Below are positions 41,401 through 51,400 of a DNA stretch of 64,000 nucleotides, one piece after another. Source of the DNA: Lytechinus pictus (taxonomy: Eukaryota > Echinodermata > Echinoidea > Temnopleuroida > Toxopneustidae). Each line of letters starts with the position of its first letter. Positions within the stretch are counted from its first letter, which is position 1. A model generated the notes under the pieces. It had not been told where the DNA came from, ran no database searches, and was given only the letters and a program-made list of their open reading frames with translations. Location of the stretch: assembly GCF_037042905.1 (NCBI RefSeq), contig NC_087245.1, forward strand, positions 31,188,001-31,252,000, given 5' to 3'. The position numbers and the translations under genes are program-made.

Positions 41401-44400
41401 TATTCTTCATCAAGACAGTACATCAGGGCCCCGTCTTACAAAGAGTTGCGATTGATCCAATCAATCACAACTATGGACGGCCAGCAACGTCAACATCTAT
41501 TATTCATATTTGTTCAAAATATTTTCTAACTATGATGCATATCTCAGGCATTCATTGTTTTCTTGAAAATTCACTGTGCTTCTCTTTGTTTACAAAGGAC
41601 ATTGTGCAAATATCCTGGAGAAAAAATTATGACACTGATGGATTTCCATAGAGTTACGATTTATCGGATCAATCGTAACTCTTTGTAAGACAGTACATCT
41701 GAACAAGGCTTTAGACTACAGAACTTACTCATTGTATGCCGAGATCTGACAGGAGGCAAAGTTACTTGAATCCATACAATAGTTGTTCACACTTGTAGTT
41801 ACTGACGATGTGAATCCAACAGTCATGGCCTGGTCCCACTAAAGATTATAAACAAAGAATGATTCATATTAAAATGTATGCAAAGTGGGGGAAGGGAGGG
41901 ATCAAGGTAAATGCTGTGGTTGTGACTCTGGTTGTCCCCATTCATAACAGCAGATTTATTACTTCTGACTTCATATTGAATAATAATTTCAAGTTCCCTC
42001 TGAAATAAAAATCATTTGACAATTATCATCAAGCTACATATAAGAAACAATAGCAACATGTTTGTGTATGCCTTGGCTAACCAGTCATCAAGTATGTACT
42101 CAGATCACACTGCCATTTAAAGAATCATCTACAAGTACGATGATACACCAACCTGGTGGACTGTTCTTTAACGGATGATGATGATGATGATGATGGAACA
42201 TGTGAACCCTAATAAAATCATGAACAACATAATATACAAAGCTTTTTTTTTACAAAGCTAATTTTATCATAATGCCAAAGCTTTTAATTTTGAATTTTAC
42301 TTCTTTCTTATCTAACTGAATCAAGTCACTTGTGTGCCTTCCATTTAAAACTTGGGTATCTCTTCAAAGATCAAATCATCATCCCCTTTTCTACTATTTT
42401 CATTCATATGTATTTCTTAAAACTGAATCCATAACTGCCAACCCTGACAACCAAGAAATAAGTACAGATTTCTAAGAAATTTCCACAAATAAAATAATTT
42501 CCTCTCCAAGACTACATAAACATTTTCAAAAAATAGGAACATGCAGGTCCATTCCTTTTCCAAAAATAAGAATATTCATTTTTAAAGGTGAAGTTTTAAT
42601 AAGTTAGTCTTCATAAAAATCAGAAAAATCACATAAAAATATTAGTGAAGGTCTGATAATAATTATAATAATAATATTACATCACTTTATAGCGCATAAT
42701 AAACAGAAAGTTTCTCTATGCGCTTTACAATAGAGGAAACAAAAATACATATCATAATAATTATAAACAAAGAAATAGACCTATAAATTACAGCAAATTA
42801 TTCAAACTTACAATTGTTATCAATAAAATTATTTCCAATACTAAACCTAGTTATGAGTTACGGAAAAGATGAGTTTCAAGTAAGGACTTGAAAGTTGAAT
42901 AAGTGGATGCCTGTCTGATATTTAGGGGTAATTTATTCCAAAGGGTTGGTCCAGCTACAGCAAATGATCTACCACCATAAAAGCATGTGTGGGTTTTGGA
43001 AATTTGAAGAAATGCTTGTTTGCTTGATCAAAGGTTACGGGAAGGGTTAGAATCATTTAGTAAATTGGACAAGTATGATGGAGATAAGCCATGCTGAGCT
43101 TAAAAACTTAACAAAGAATCTAAAATGTGATGCGTTTTTCTACAGAAAGCCAATGTAATAATGAAAATCAATCCAAGAATCAGAAAGTTATGATTATTTT
43201 TCAAGCTTTTGATGTGTCATATTTTATGCAAGCATCTCTCCCAAATCATGTATTTCTTAATGGAACATGACAGACTCAATAAGTCATCTTGGCATTAGAT
43301 TACACTCAACTTTGCACTCTGAGCCAGAACAAAAGAAATGACAGTGAATCAATTCTTCTGCCTCGGCCACTCAATTGTTCTGGTCCTGAGTGTAGAGTCA
43401 AGTGTAATTACACTCAAAGATTGCAGACGGCCATTGTTCACCATTACTTACATCATCAATATCATAGATTTCATCAAATCTGACTTCAAGGGAATCACTT
43501 CCGATTTCATCTGATAAAAAGAAAAAAAAAATCTTTTTGAATTCAAACATAAAATCATAATTGAATACAAATGAGTGTCAAATGTTAGTGTTGTACATTT
43601 AGAAGATGAAATAATAAAGTTCTAAAAATAAAAAAACTTGGATCCATATCTGACTATATGCACCATTTCAATCATTTCGGGGGTTTCCTAACACACAAGC
43701 ATTAATTTTACTATCTCTCTAACCTCTGCAAACATAAACGATCAATACAAAAAAACAACTTAGTATCAAGTACTGTACCAAAATTTACTGAGGATCGGGC
43801 AAACCATTTTCCTCTCTAAAATATGCAAAGTCTGTCTGTCAGGGGTATGTAATTCAAACACTGGTTCACCCTATATCATACAGTGTCTGTGTGCCCTAAA
43901 GGTAATAAAGCTAGGGGGCGCTGATTTTCCATTTAGGCCACAGGTAATATAAAAACAGATTTTCATGTGAAATTTCCATTCATATTCAATTATAATCTTA
44001 AATTAATACATGTATGAACTTGGTTCATACTTAATTCTAAAATACAGTATTTAGTTTTAGACGGAAATGATTTTAATTAACTTTGTGTCATGCCTATGGC
44101 TTGTATTCCCTCCAAATCATTTACAGATTGTATTATTTAAAGCTGAAAATGTAAAAAAAAATGCTTTACAATGAGTAGGCCTATAAATTATAATATCATG
44201 TTCAAAACTTTAATCCAATACAATAATCCCTCAGCTGGACATTCAAAACACTGTATCGGCCGAAAGATTGTGCAAATTTTTTTTTCTATCACCATGACAA
44301 ACACCAATATAGCAGCGTAACCATCAGCACATTTTTCTTGCGATTCTAAAAAAACAACTTTTTAAATCAATATGTTGATAATACTTAAGTCACATTGTGT

Positions 44401-44778
44401 TTAAGCGTGCAGAATTACTATGTTACAAGTTAAAAATACCATATGCTGACCAGAAATTGTTTTGCAGACCTTGTTTACATATGCCATTGTGGGGAGGGGG
44501 TGATGCAGGATTGATACAAACAAAACAAAAGAGCCATTAACAGCAAATTATTTTTCCTCTAAGGCTCGAACTCCATTTGTCACCAGATTAACCATTTTTC
44601 AGACAGAACTTTCATGACTTTATCTTTTCTATTTGTTAATCTACTATATTATCGTCTGTCATTTTGTAGAAATAAGACACAAACCTTGCAATGTACACAA
44701 AGCTACATTTAAAAATGCTCCCAGGATTAGAATTAGCTGCACAAGCAGCTTTTCACTCAAGTATCCACGCCCTTCCAT
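16988..44778 (-). CDS. Unidentified type I single-pass membrane protein, 380 aa, 7 exons
   Basis: Coding exons in transcription order: 44778-44685, 43510-43452, 41838-41729, 35386-35244, 34798-34624, 33914-33796, 17430-16988. All introns are GT/AG and every phase joins (1, 0, 2, 1, 2, 1), giving 380 codons plus TAG. Residues 1-29 form a hydrophobic signal peptide (LLVQLILILGAFLNVALC). Residues 32-170 are a small acidic ectodomain with a close cysteine pair (YCMDSSNFASC) and one N-glycosylation sequon at Asn147. Residues 171-192 are the membrane helix (IMVPIVCVLFVLVVLLAVCL). The 188-residue cytosolic tail has a basic juxtamembrane stretch, a Ser/Thr-rich middle, a KKDKKKKKHHRK cluster and an acidic DKDDDQGDDK patch. 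No domain family is recognised. Start: the only ATG just ahead of the signal sequence. Head to head with ECHDC3. Confidence 0.8.
17911..18047. mobile_element. 137-bp MITE, CCGTAACACAAAGG termini
   Basis: Left GGCCCATAACACAAAGGCGG and right CCTTGTGTTACGGGACCC are inverted, with GTTAGCAATGATCGT against ATGATTAATTGCTAAC inside. Same family as 8851-9006. Confidence 0.65.
18427..18594. mobile_element. 168-bp MITE, TTTCATGAAAGTTGTCAGC termini
   Basis: Left ACCATTTCATGAAAGTTGTC and right GACAACTTTCATGAAACACC are inverted, followed inward by AGCACTGAC. Ends contain the same TTTCAT-AAA core as several other MITEs here. Confidence 0.75.
19063..19220. mobile_element. MITE-B copy 1 (palindromic, ~158 bp)
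   Basis: Left GGGGCCCATTTCATAAAGAA then CAACTGTTGTAACTTTGCCA; the right arm is the inversion ending TTATGAAACTGGCCCCTG. The loop holds ACAGGGCTCAGCAGCCAATC, shared with the copies at 49469 and 58593. Confidence 0.82.
20639..20716. mobile_element. Tiny TTAA-bounded inverted-repeat element
   Basis: Starts TTAACCCATCGCC and ends GGTAAATGGGTTAA. TTAA at both ends fits a piggyBac-type miniature element, but the arms are short. Confidence 0.3.
21173..21342. mobile_element. Inverted-repeat element with nested palindromes
   Basis: ACAAATAATGAATG on the left pairs with CATTTATTATTTGT on the right; GTGCAATGGACAGA pairs with CTGTCCATTGCAC further in, and CATTCAAC with GTTGAATG around the centre. Confidence 0.5.
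25269..25830. mobile_element. 562-bp MITE-C with 10-bp target duplication
   Basis: G-rich termini followed by GGCACTTCCATTGACGAGTG on the left; the right end is the inversion CACTCGTCAATGTAAGTGCC. GGGGGTCCTG directly flanks both ends (25259-25268 and 25831-25840), a candidate 10-bp target duplication. No coding capacity. Confidence 0.78.
29545..29700 (+). mobile_element. Truncated SINE (CACTCAACCCAGGTGAGG family)
   Basis: B-box-like GGGCTCGATTCCCAGCCATG, then TGTGCTGCACTCAACCCAGG, shared with the SINEs at 35984 and 61276. The head and tail are incomplete. Confidence 0.6.
30585..30847 (+). mobile_element. MITE-A copy 4
   Basis: Left GGGCCCCATCTTACAAAGAG; right terminus ends TCTTTGTAAGACGGGGCCC; core AAAAAATTATGACACTGATG present. 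Full length. Confidence 0.85.
31388..31530. mobile_element. 143-bp hAT-like MITE
   Basis: Inverted termini AGGGATGCCAGTT and AACTGGCATCCCT. AATATTT flanks both sides (31382-31388 and 31531-31537), giving a 7-8 bp target duplication as expected of hAT elements. Confidence 0.6.
31790..32225 (+). repeat. Long purine-rich tract with poly-G core
   Basis: About 430 bp on the plus strand is dominated by A and G (GAAAGAGAAAGAGCAGAAGG type) with a G run near 32130. Polyproline and leucine/phenylalanine frames on the minus strand are by-products. Confidence 0.8.
33190..33300 (+). mobile_element. tRNA-derived SINE head
   Basis: TAGTGGTTAGAGCATTGGAC (A-box region) and AGTTCAAGTCTC (B-box region) at tRNA-like spacing; not a functional tRNA because no acceptor stem is formed. 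Confidence 0.55.
33796..33914 (-). CDS. Membrane-protein exon 6
   Basis: Between TTTCAG and GTGAGT; encodes the charged juxtamembrane stretch SRGEKKIQEQRQKQLGSKGD and ITLTAVKSGGYSIEDNN. The next intron is 16.4 kb. Confidence 0.82.
34624..34798 (-). CDS. Membrane-protein exon 5 (transmembrane helix)
   Basis: Between TTGTAG and GTGAGT; encodes the glycosylation sequon NAT, GQALVFIGDKRIIELDTGL and the single transmembrane helix ending CLTCM. Confidence 0.85.
35244..35386 (-). CDS. Membrane-protein exon 4
   Basis: Between CTGCAG and GTAAGT; encodes PFTIVLSENSPEYYNGDIKM, TFYVRIPEADRAS and EYVVPKATVV, likely beta-rich extracellular sequence. Confidence 0.82.
35984..36480 (+). mobile_element. SINE interrupted by a palindromic element
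   Basis: Head GGTGTAGTGGTTAAGACTAG and B-box TTTCGATTCCCAGCC, then TGTGCTGCACTCAACC; the body resumes after 36303 with CACTCAACCCAGGTGAAGTA, GGTACCGGCAGG and a TATTATTATC tail. It is the same family as 61276-61576. Confidence 0.75.
36103..36303. mobile_element. 201-bp near-perfect palindrome with 9-bp target duplication
   Basis: The arms of about 94 bp begin TAGTTCAGATTCTGAACG and differ at two positions by eye, around a 13-bp centre that itself copies part of the arm. CACTCAACC flanks both sides (36094-36102 and 36304-36312). A 9-bp duplication fits Mutator-like elements. It is inserted in the SINE at 35984-36480. Confidence 0.85.
37630..38130. mobile_element. MITE-C copy 2, right terminus deleted
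   Basis: Aligns with 25269-25830 from GGCACTTCCATTGACGAGTG through CACCCCTTAACAAG and the ACGTGCCC-ATCTTGAAAA block, but the right inverted repeat is missing; it ends in a C run near 38130. Confidence 0.75.
38425..38466. repeat. Hairpin-forming inverted repeat
   Basis: GTAGGCTATTGTCTAT and ATAGACAGTAGCCTAC are inverted copies separated by a short AT-rich loop, with one unpaired base. Confidence 0.6.
39112..39141. repeat. Perfect 30-bp palindrome
   Basis: ATCAGGGAAGTGTTA is followed directly by its exact reverse complement with no spacer. Confidence 0.9.
39572..40502 (+). mobile_element. 931-bp element with ~163-bp tandem units and 13-bp TIRs
   Basis: Left end GTCTCACCTGCAT and right end ATGCAGGTGAGAC are perfect inverted repeats. 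Inside are about four tandem units (starts near 39761, 39922, 40085, 40276) containing ATGACCTTTGACCTTG, GTGACCTGAAACTC, AGGATGTTCAGTGATACTTG and CAAGTTTCATGAACTAG, then a GCCGCC/GTCGCC-rich right end. The plan (tandem core, GC-rich hairpin end) resembles the Helentron/CvG-type elements of marine invertebrates; that assignment is an inference. Confidence 0.72.
41426..41691 (+). mobile_element. MITE-A copy 5 with 10-bp flanking repeat
   Basis: Left GGGCCCCGTCTTACAAAGAG; right terminus stops at CTTTGTAAGA and runs straight into CAGTACATC. ACAGTACATC occurs on both sides (41415-41424 and 41690-41699), a possible target duplication. Confidence 0.82.
41729..41838 (-). CDS. Membrane-protein exon 3
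   Basis: Between TTTAG and GTAAGT; encodes WDQAMTVGFTSSVTTSVNNY and the two ectodomain cysteines. MITE-A copy 5 lies just 3' of it on the plus-strand map (41426-41691). Confidence 0.8.
42175..42196. repeat. GAT trinucleotide microsatellite
   Basis: Seven GATGAT-type units within an intron of the membrane-protein gene. Confidence 0.85.
42655..43150 (-). mobile_element. Non-LTR retrotransposon 3' remnant (ORF2 C-terminus and tail)
   Basis: On the minus strand, in one frame: SNLLNDSNPSRNL, a TGA where an Arg codon is usual, then SSKQAFLQISKTHTCFYGGR, SFAVAGPTLWNKLPLNIR and STFKSLLETHLFRNS, stop at 42853-42851. This is the typical C-terminal end of CR1/L2-class reverse-transcriptase proteins. 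A 3' UTR follows, ending in a TATTATTATTATAATTATT tail (plus-strand 42655-42675). 5'-truncated and dead. Confidence 0.8.
43452..43510 (-). CDS. Membrane-protein exon 2
   Basis: 59-bp exon between TATCAG and GTAAGT, encoding EIGSDSLEVRFDEIYDIDD. Short and acidic. Confidence 0.75.
44685..44778 (-). CDS. Membrane-protein exon 1 (start, signal peptide)
   Basis: ATG at 44778-44776 leads into SEKLLVQLILILGAFLNVAL. The donor is GTTTGT, weaker than the GTRAGT form used by the other exons of this gene. Confidence 0.75.
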
Positions 44779-45394
44779 CGCTTGCTAAGTAATGCCGCTC
44801 CGCTCTGCTAACCCGAGCTGATTGAGGTATACTATTGTACTGCCGCACTGTTGAGTGTTGGCTCCCGGCTTCCCTGTGTAAAATTAAAACGAGATGAGGG
44901 CAAATTCCGGGTTAAGAACATTCGTCAAGCAGAAAAATAATCACTACTATGATTAATATTATAGCTAGAAGTGTGACTTGACATCTATGATTTCATTAAA
45001 AGCTAAATGATTAGAAAATTACTGTTACATTTCAACAAAATAACTGAAAACAAGACTTACTTTGATAAGTCGATGCGAGGGGATATAACGTTAGCTCTGT
45101 TATGTTGCCAAGCCGTTTATCATTATCAATTTAGACAAATCCATTTTATGTAGAGGGAAATATTTTAATATTGAGAAGAATAATATTATGACAAAAGAGT
45201 TCATGGTGAATCGATGCAAAAAAAATTGAACTATTGTGCTCAAATTGCGCTATAATTCTGTATTTAATGGGCATTTTCTTTGAAAGATACAAAATTACTA
45301 TGTTGATTGAAGGAGATACACCCCCACATAAACCGTACACTACTTGCGAATTGCATGGCATGTGGGCGTGTCCTCGTTTTGATATGAAATCAAA
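44779..45394. promoter_or_regulatory. Candidate bidirectional promoter
   Basis: 616 bp separate the minus-strand ATG of the membrane-protein gene from the plus-strand ATG of ECHDC3, so both 5' UTRs and promoters must fit here unless further noncoding exons exist. No TATA box is obvious in a fixed position relative to either start. Confidence 0.6.
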
Positions 45395-45478
45395 ATGGCT
45401 GCGCCCATGGCCGTGTATTCTGCTGTAAAACTGGCTCTAAATCCAGTAAAAACATGCCACTTGTGGAACTCTGTATCG
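45395..45478 (+). CDS. ECHDC3: ECHDC3 exon 1
   Basis: 28 codons from [17 protein letters not shown]; a second in-frame ATG four codons on. Donor GTAATA. Chosen as start because it gives a presequence-like N-terminus and joins exon 2 in phase 0. There is no homology support for the exon beyond that. Confidence 0.65.
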
Positions 45479-48400
45479 GTAATATCTCCTTTTTTATATT
45501 CCATTAAAATGATTTCATATCATTTCCCATGTTTTTTCTACAGGATACACTGCAGCTGCCCGAAAAATAATCGATCTAAAAAGTTAGAGTAGGTTCATGA
45601 TCTCGGTACGTGCAGTTTAATTTCGTTTCGCACGACTGATTTCATTTTGATCGCATCCCGGCCCGACGAGTCCCCGCAGCCAGCGGCCAGCTAAGTCTAA
45701 GACTAGAGATAGCCGGTCGGTCGGTGTGTTGGCGAAAGCGCTCTGACTTGCGGCTCACAAATTATGGCACGATTTTAAGTCAAGACAAGAGTTCAATCAA
45801 AATCAAGATTCAAGTGCACCACGGCCACGCGCCACCCCCACTGCTTTTAAACAATTTTTTACGTTGCTTGTTGTGGCTTGTGGCTTTGTGCAGTGATTTG
45901 GATGGATCGAATCCAGCAAAACAACTTAACAATAACATAAAATTAACAAGTCAAAACATTTATTTTAGTTGTAGGCCTCATTATGTTACTTGTTAGACTG
46001 AAGTTTGAAGTTCAATTTTTAATGAGTTTATTTCATGTTTTATTTTAGGTTTTTGCATATGACAGTGAGTTCATGTGTTGGAAATTGTTTATAGATCTAT
46101 TTGATTGATGTTGCTATAATTTAGCCTCAAAAGGTTTAACAAAAAGTCAGCATTCGTCTCCAAGAATTTGGCAAGCAAAAAAACAAAACAAAACAAATGA
46201 AAAAAATAAAGGGACTTAATTGGGCCTACACAGACTGGGTGTTGTGGCGTGCGCCTGTAATCCAAGCTATGTGGGGAAGTTACAAATTGATGCAGAGGTT
46301 CGAGGTTCGAGCCCCGGTCACGTCTTTCGGATGGTGACGTTAAAGGTCGGTCCCAGACGTACATAATCATATCTAATTGATACACGTCTGACAAAACTCA
46401 AAATACACACACACACAATAGAACCCTCTAAAGAGCAAGCAAAGACTGATTATGATACTGTGTTTTTTTTTCACCAAAAAATCAAACAGGCAAGAAATGT
46501 TCATCCATCTTTCAACCAGGCAATCTTTCATCATGAGAAGAGGAGATTCTGTGCAGAGAGTAGTCGACCTCTCACCCAGGTCACTCAGGTAGACGGCATC
46601 AGGAAGATCACTCTTAGCAATCCTAAAAAGAGGTAAGTCGCAGGTCTTTGGTACTGGTACTAAGTGGTAGTCTGATTTGGTTTGAGGGGCAGGGGGCACC
46701 CCCCAAAAAAAAAAAGAAAAAAAAAACACCCCAAAACAATTATAATTAATAATCATAAAACTCTTAATAATGATTGATGATGATGGTGATGGTGATGATG
46801 ATGATGATGATGATGATGATGGCAATGATGATGATGATGACAATGATGATGATGGTGGTGGTGGTTATGATGATGATGGTGTCGATAACGATTATGACCC
46901 AAAAATGAATAACAATAGAAATAAAATAATGAGAATAAAAAATAAAAAAAACTCTTCCAACACCCTTTTTTCGATTCCAATTTTTTATGCACCAGATCAA
47001 AACTTCATTGTTTGACCAGTCTATTCAGATCAAAGCAAATTTTTACTTCACTTCTTTCACTTTAACATCACCTTTTGAATAATACAATTCTTTTCAAAAT
47101 CTGGTCAAACAAATGATCCCTCCATGATGATGCACTATATTGTGTATCTTTGTATTGTGTATCACAGAGGAGCTCTGTGTACCAGATCAAAATAAAGCAA
47201 ATTTTAACTTCACTGTCATTTTACGACACCTCTTGAATATTACAATTATATTCTTTTCAAAATCATGTCAAACAATGAATTATGATATAAAAAGTATCCC
47301 TCCATGATGATACACTATATTGTGTATCTTTGTGCCTGACTCTCCTTTGAATTAGTTTTGTCGTTCTTCTTAATCTTTACAACAGGAATGCTCTTTCACT
47401 TGCCATGCTTAGCAGAGTCACAGAGGAGCTAACTCAAGATGTTGATGATGGCAACCTAAGGGCAATCATCATTGCTTCCCAGGGACCAGTCTACTCAGCA
47501 GGTCATGACCTCAGGGAATTGGTGAGTTCAGGGCCTAGAGGAGTTTGATCGATCCAGTCCATCTAAAGTTTAGAATTCTTGGCCCGAATTCACAAAGGTG
47601 ATTTTGAAAACCATCAGTTAAACCCATGGTTTATGCAGATTTCATGTATGAATTATGCTTATTTACCATGTGTATTAAACAATGTCAATACTGATGCACA
47701 CTTTTGTCATAGTACGTGAAATTGACGCCTGTTGCCATGGTTGAGTACGCTATTTTATTCATGAGTCCACTGTTATGAAGAGTGGCCTCCTTATTTCAAA
47801 ATAGTGGACTTGGGAATAATTTTGCGCACTGTGACAAAAGCGCGCATCGGTATTGGTCATTTTTTTAGATACACAGTAAATTAAGTGTAAATTATACTGT
47901 TAATCTGCATTAACCATGGGTTCAACCATGGTTTTCAAAACCACCTTTGTGAATTAGGGCTCTGCTCTAATGGCTGAAAAAATGCAATGGCAACTACATT
48001 TATGTATGACTTGAATGTCATACATCACATTATTGATCCTTTGCCGAAGCCATGCTTAAAACGCGATTCCTAAGTCCTTTTTTCATCATATTATTAACCC
48101 ATTGCTGAAGCTTTAGCTGGGTTTTATAAGCGATTCTGAACACTTTACAAAAGTTATATAACATATCATTGACCGTGTGCTCAAGTTTTAGCCATGCTTC
48201 AAAGGTGATTCCCAAGTAATTACTCAAGTTCACATTATTGAACCTTCGCCAAAGCCTTAGCCGGGCTATAGAGACGACTCCCAATCACCAAGTCCTTCAG
48301 AGAGGACTCAAAACCGATGGTACTTAGTTGTTTTCATAGACTCTGATACATCCAACCAATTATTCTTGCTGGGCAATAATATCCAAATCCGTTAGAAGCA

Positions 48401-51400
48401 ACTGGAGATGTTAAACGGTATATGAGATTTGATGTATTAGAACTAAGTATTATCATTATTATTGTAACCCAGGAGAATATTAAAAGTAATCAGTATAATG
48501 TCTATTTCTCGAAATCAATGTCTTTCTGTCTACAGACCACCAGGACAGGTCGTGCCTACCATACAGAGGTGTTTAAGAAGTGCTCTGAAATGATGATGCT
48601 CATTGAAGATCTTCCTGTGCCTGTCATTGCTCAAGTCAAAGGTATACCACATGAATAGGCCTTTTTACTATTGAAGTGATTCAAATTTATGCATGTTTCT
48701 CTCCCGTCACGTCCCGTGTTTCTCTCCTGTAACCTGGTGAAAAGGTGTCACTTTCACCTAAATTATCATAATTATGATAGACTATTAAATTAATTGTTGC
48801 TATGGCTGGCAAACTTTCAAGCTGTCAAGAACAACCTTTGTTTGAGGAATATGCATACAATATTCATTATTATAGTAGATATTATAGTTTACAGGTCTAT
48901 TATTTGTTCCCATTTGCATATGCTGCCTGTAAGGTCATTAGAATGGTCATAGAATTAACATCTGTAATGGAGTAAATGCTGTTATCAAAGTGGAAAAAGA
49001 TAATTAAACTTTCATCTCAGCTGTGATGCAAGACTTTTTTGCTAAATGGGCTGTCATACTTTAAGACTTAATGCACTTTTACATTATTTTGGGGATAAGG
49101 GTGCATGATTGATTGAAACATAAGTGCTTGTTATTATACAAGAAATGGTGATTCTAACATTACTAATTACATATTATGCACAATCACAATATCCCACTTT
49201 CAGAGATACTAGAATAAACACTACAATGTACACTACAAGGCCTTGATTTAGGAATTCATAGGGGCAAGGCTATTATTTAAGAGGGCACTTAAAGAAAAGG
49301 GAAGGGATTGCTCACTTTAGAGGTTCTCCCAAGGTCACAGGCTATCAATAGTAAACTGTACTCTTCTAAGGGACCCTTGCACTGGATTACCACATGGCAC
49401 CAAGGCCTCAGGTAAAAAGGGCACTTATTTTGGCCTTAAATCTAAAAAATAATTCGGAATGACATCAAGGGCTCGTATCATAAAGGATTTGCAACTGTTG
49501 TCACTTTGTCATAATGGAAACTACCATGGTATCAGGGCTCAGCAGCCAATCAAAATCAAGGTTACCATCAATACTATGGTAGTTGCCATATTGGCAAAGT
49601 ATAGTTGCAAATCCTTTATGAAACAGGCTCCTGAGGGCATTGGAAGCCATGGCTTTTGGTAGCCTTGGGTTAATTTGAGCCCTGCAGTATGATATACTTT
49701 ATGGAACCCCAATAAACAACAACTCTGTTTTATTCATTTCTCATATGTTATTATTTCTTGATATACTCTTTTAGGCCTTGCCACTGCAGCTGGATGCCAA
49801 CTGGTAGCCAGTTGTGATATCGCTGTAGCTGCGGACACAGCTAGATTTGCTACCCCAGGGTGAGCACCATAATGGCATTGCCATATGTTATATTCTTTTT
49901 TTAAAAAGAGAGAAAAGGTGAATTGCAATTTTCATTTTTAGTATTTTTTCAAGAGATTCAATGACTTTTAATGTTTAAACCTATTATAAAAAAAACTTGA
50001 GCAGGAGGAGGCATGATAACTCAAGTCCATAGAGCTGGGGCCCGTCTCACAAAGAGTTGCGATTGATCCGATCAATCGCAACTATGGAAAGCCAGCAAAG
50101 TCAACATATACCATGCATGTTTGTTCAAAAGAAAATTCTAGATATGACGTATATTCATAAATTCATTGATTTCTTTACAAGTTTGTGTGTTCTCTTTTGT
50201 TTAAAAAGGACATTTTGCAAATTTCCTGTAAAAAAAATTATGACACTGATGGATTTCCATAGAGTTATGATTGATTGGATCAATCGTATCTCTTTGTAAG
50301 ATGGGGCCTAGGAGTTTTGGATTATGGTGACCTGGGCGCGGGATAAACAGCCATGGGCTCCGTGGCATAAAAGTTACCATTATGGTAACTTTTCCATGCA
50401 ATGGTAACTTGCATGGAATCCTTGATTCTTATTGGCTTTTGATCATCATTACCACATTGTGGAAGCGCCGTGGTGTAGCAGTTCTGACTCTAGCCTTATA
50501 ATCAGAGGATCGTGTGTTTAATTCCCACTCTGGCCTAGCGTCCTTTGGCAAGGCGTCAATCCACAATTTGTAACTCTCCACCCAGGTGTTAAATGGGTAC
50601 CCGGTAGGATGCGAATGCCTATGTAGTATGCCAAGCTATTGAGTCTTGGAACTCTTGTTGGAATGCTCCCCAGGGAGTGGAGAAGGTTCATACATTGTAT
50701 GCAGGCATGCAAGGATCCGATGACCGGTGTAATAATATATCTGAAAAGCGCTTAGAGATGTCATTCTGATGTGTAAAGCGCTATATAAATGCGGAATATT
50801 ATTATTATTGGATGGCAAAGTTACCAAAATAGTAACTTTTACACAACAGGGCCCTGGTCGGAATAAAAACATCCAACAAGTCCTTTCATGACAGCTCCTT
50901 CCTGAGGAGTAAAATAAATACTCTGAATCATCACTTTATTCCTCAGAGATTTCTAATAGATCTCTAATTTCATTTCACTATTCAGTATATCAGTAGGTCT
51001 GTTTTGTTCCACGCCAGCCGTTGCTCTAGGTCGAGCAGTCCCTAAGAAGATTGCAATGCAGATGCTCCTTACAGCCGAACCCATCTCTGCTGAAGGTGAG
51101 AGTAATAATAATACCATGTTAGTGAAAAAAAATTGACATCTCACATATCCCCAATTTAAGGAAAAAATATGTCATGAATACATAATTATTACATATGGCC
51201 TGAAAGAGTATATTCTCTCAAATAATTTGATACCATATTTATGTTGTATGTTTTAATGCTTGGATGATCAGGAGGTACTTGCAGCGATGTAAATTTTGAT
51301 TTGCCCCAAATGAAGGCATGACTGCAATGAATAAATCCGGATGTCAGTGATGTCATAATCCTACAAGGGTGCCATTAAAATCCATTTCAAAACAAATTTT

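Noticed and set aside
45724..45996. 90-codon plus-strand frame in ECHDC3 intron 1
   Set aside because: No homology and no phase-compatible splice sites; the exon 1 to exon 2 join is already complete.
46753..47015. Poly-His, poly-Ile and poly-Asp open frames
   Set aside because: They are translations of the GAT microsatellite in ECHDC3 intron 2.
48030..48284. 84-codon minus-strand repeat protein
   Set aside because: It lies within an intronic minisatellite between confirmed ECHDC3 exons and has no support as a gene.
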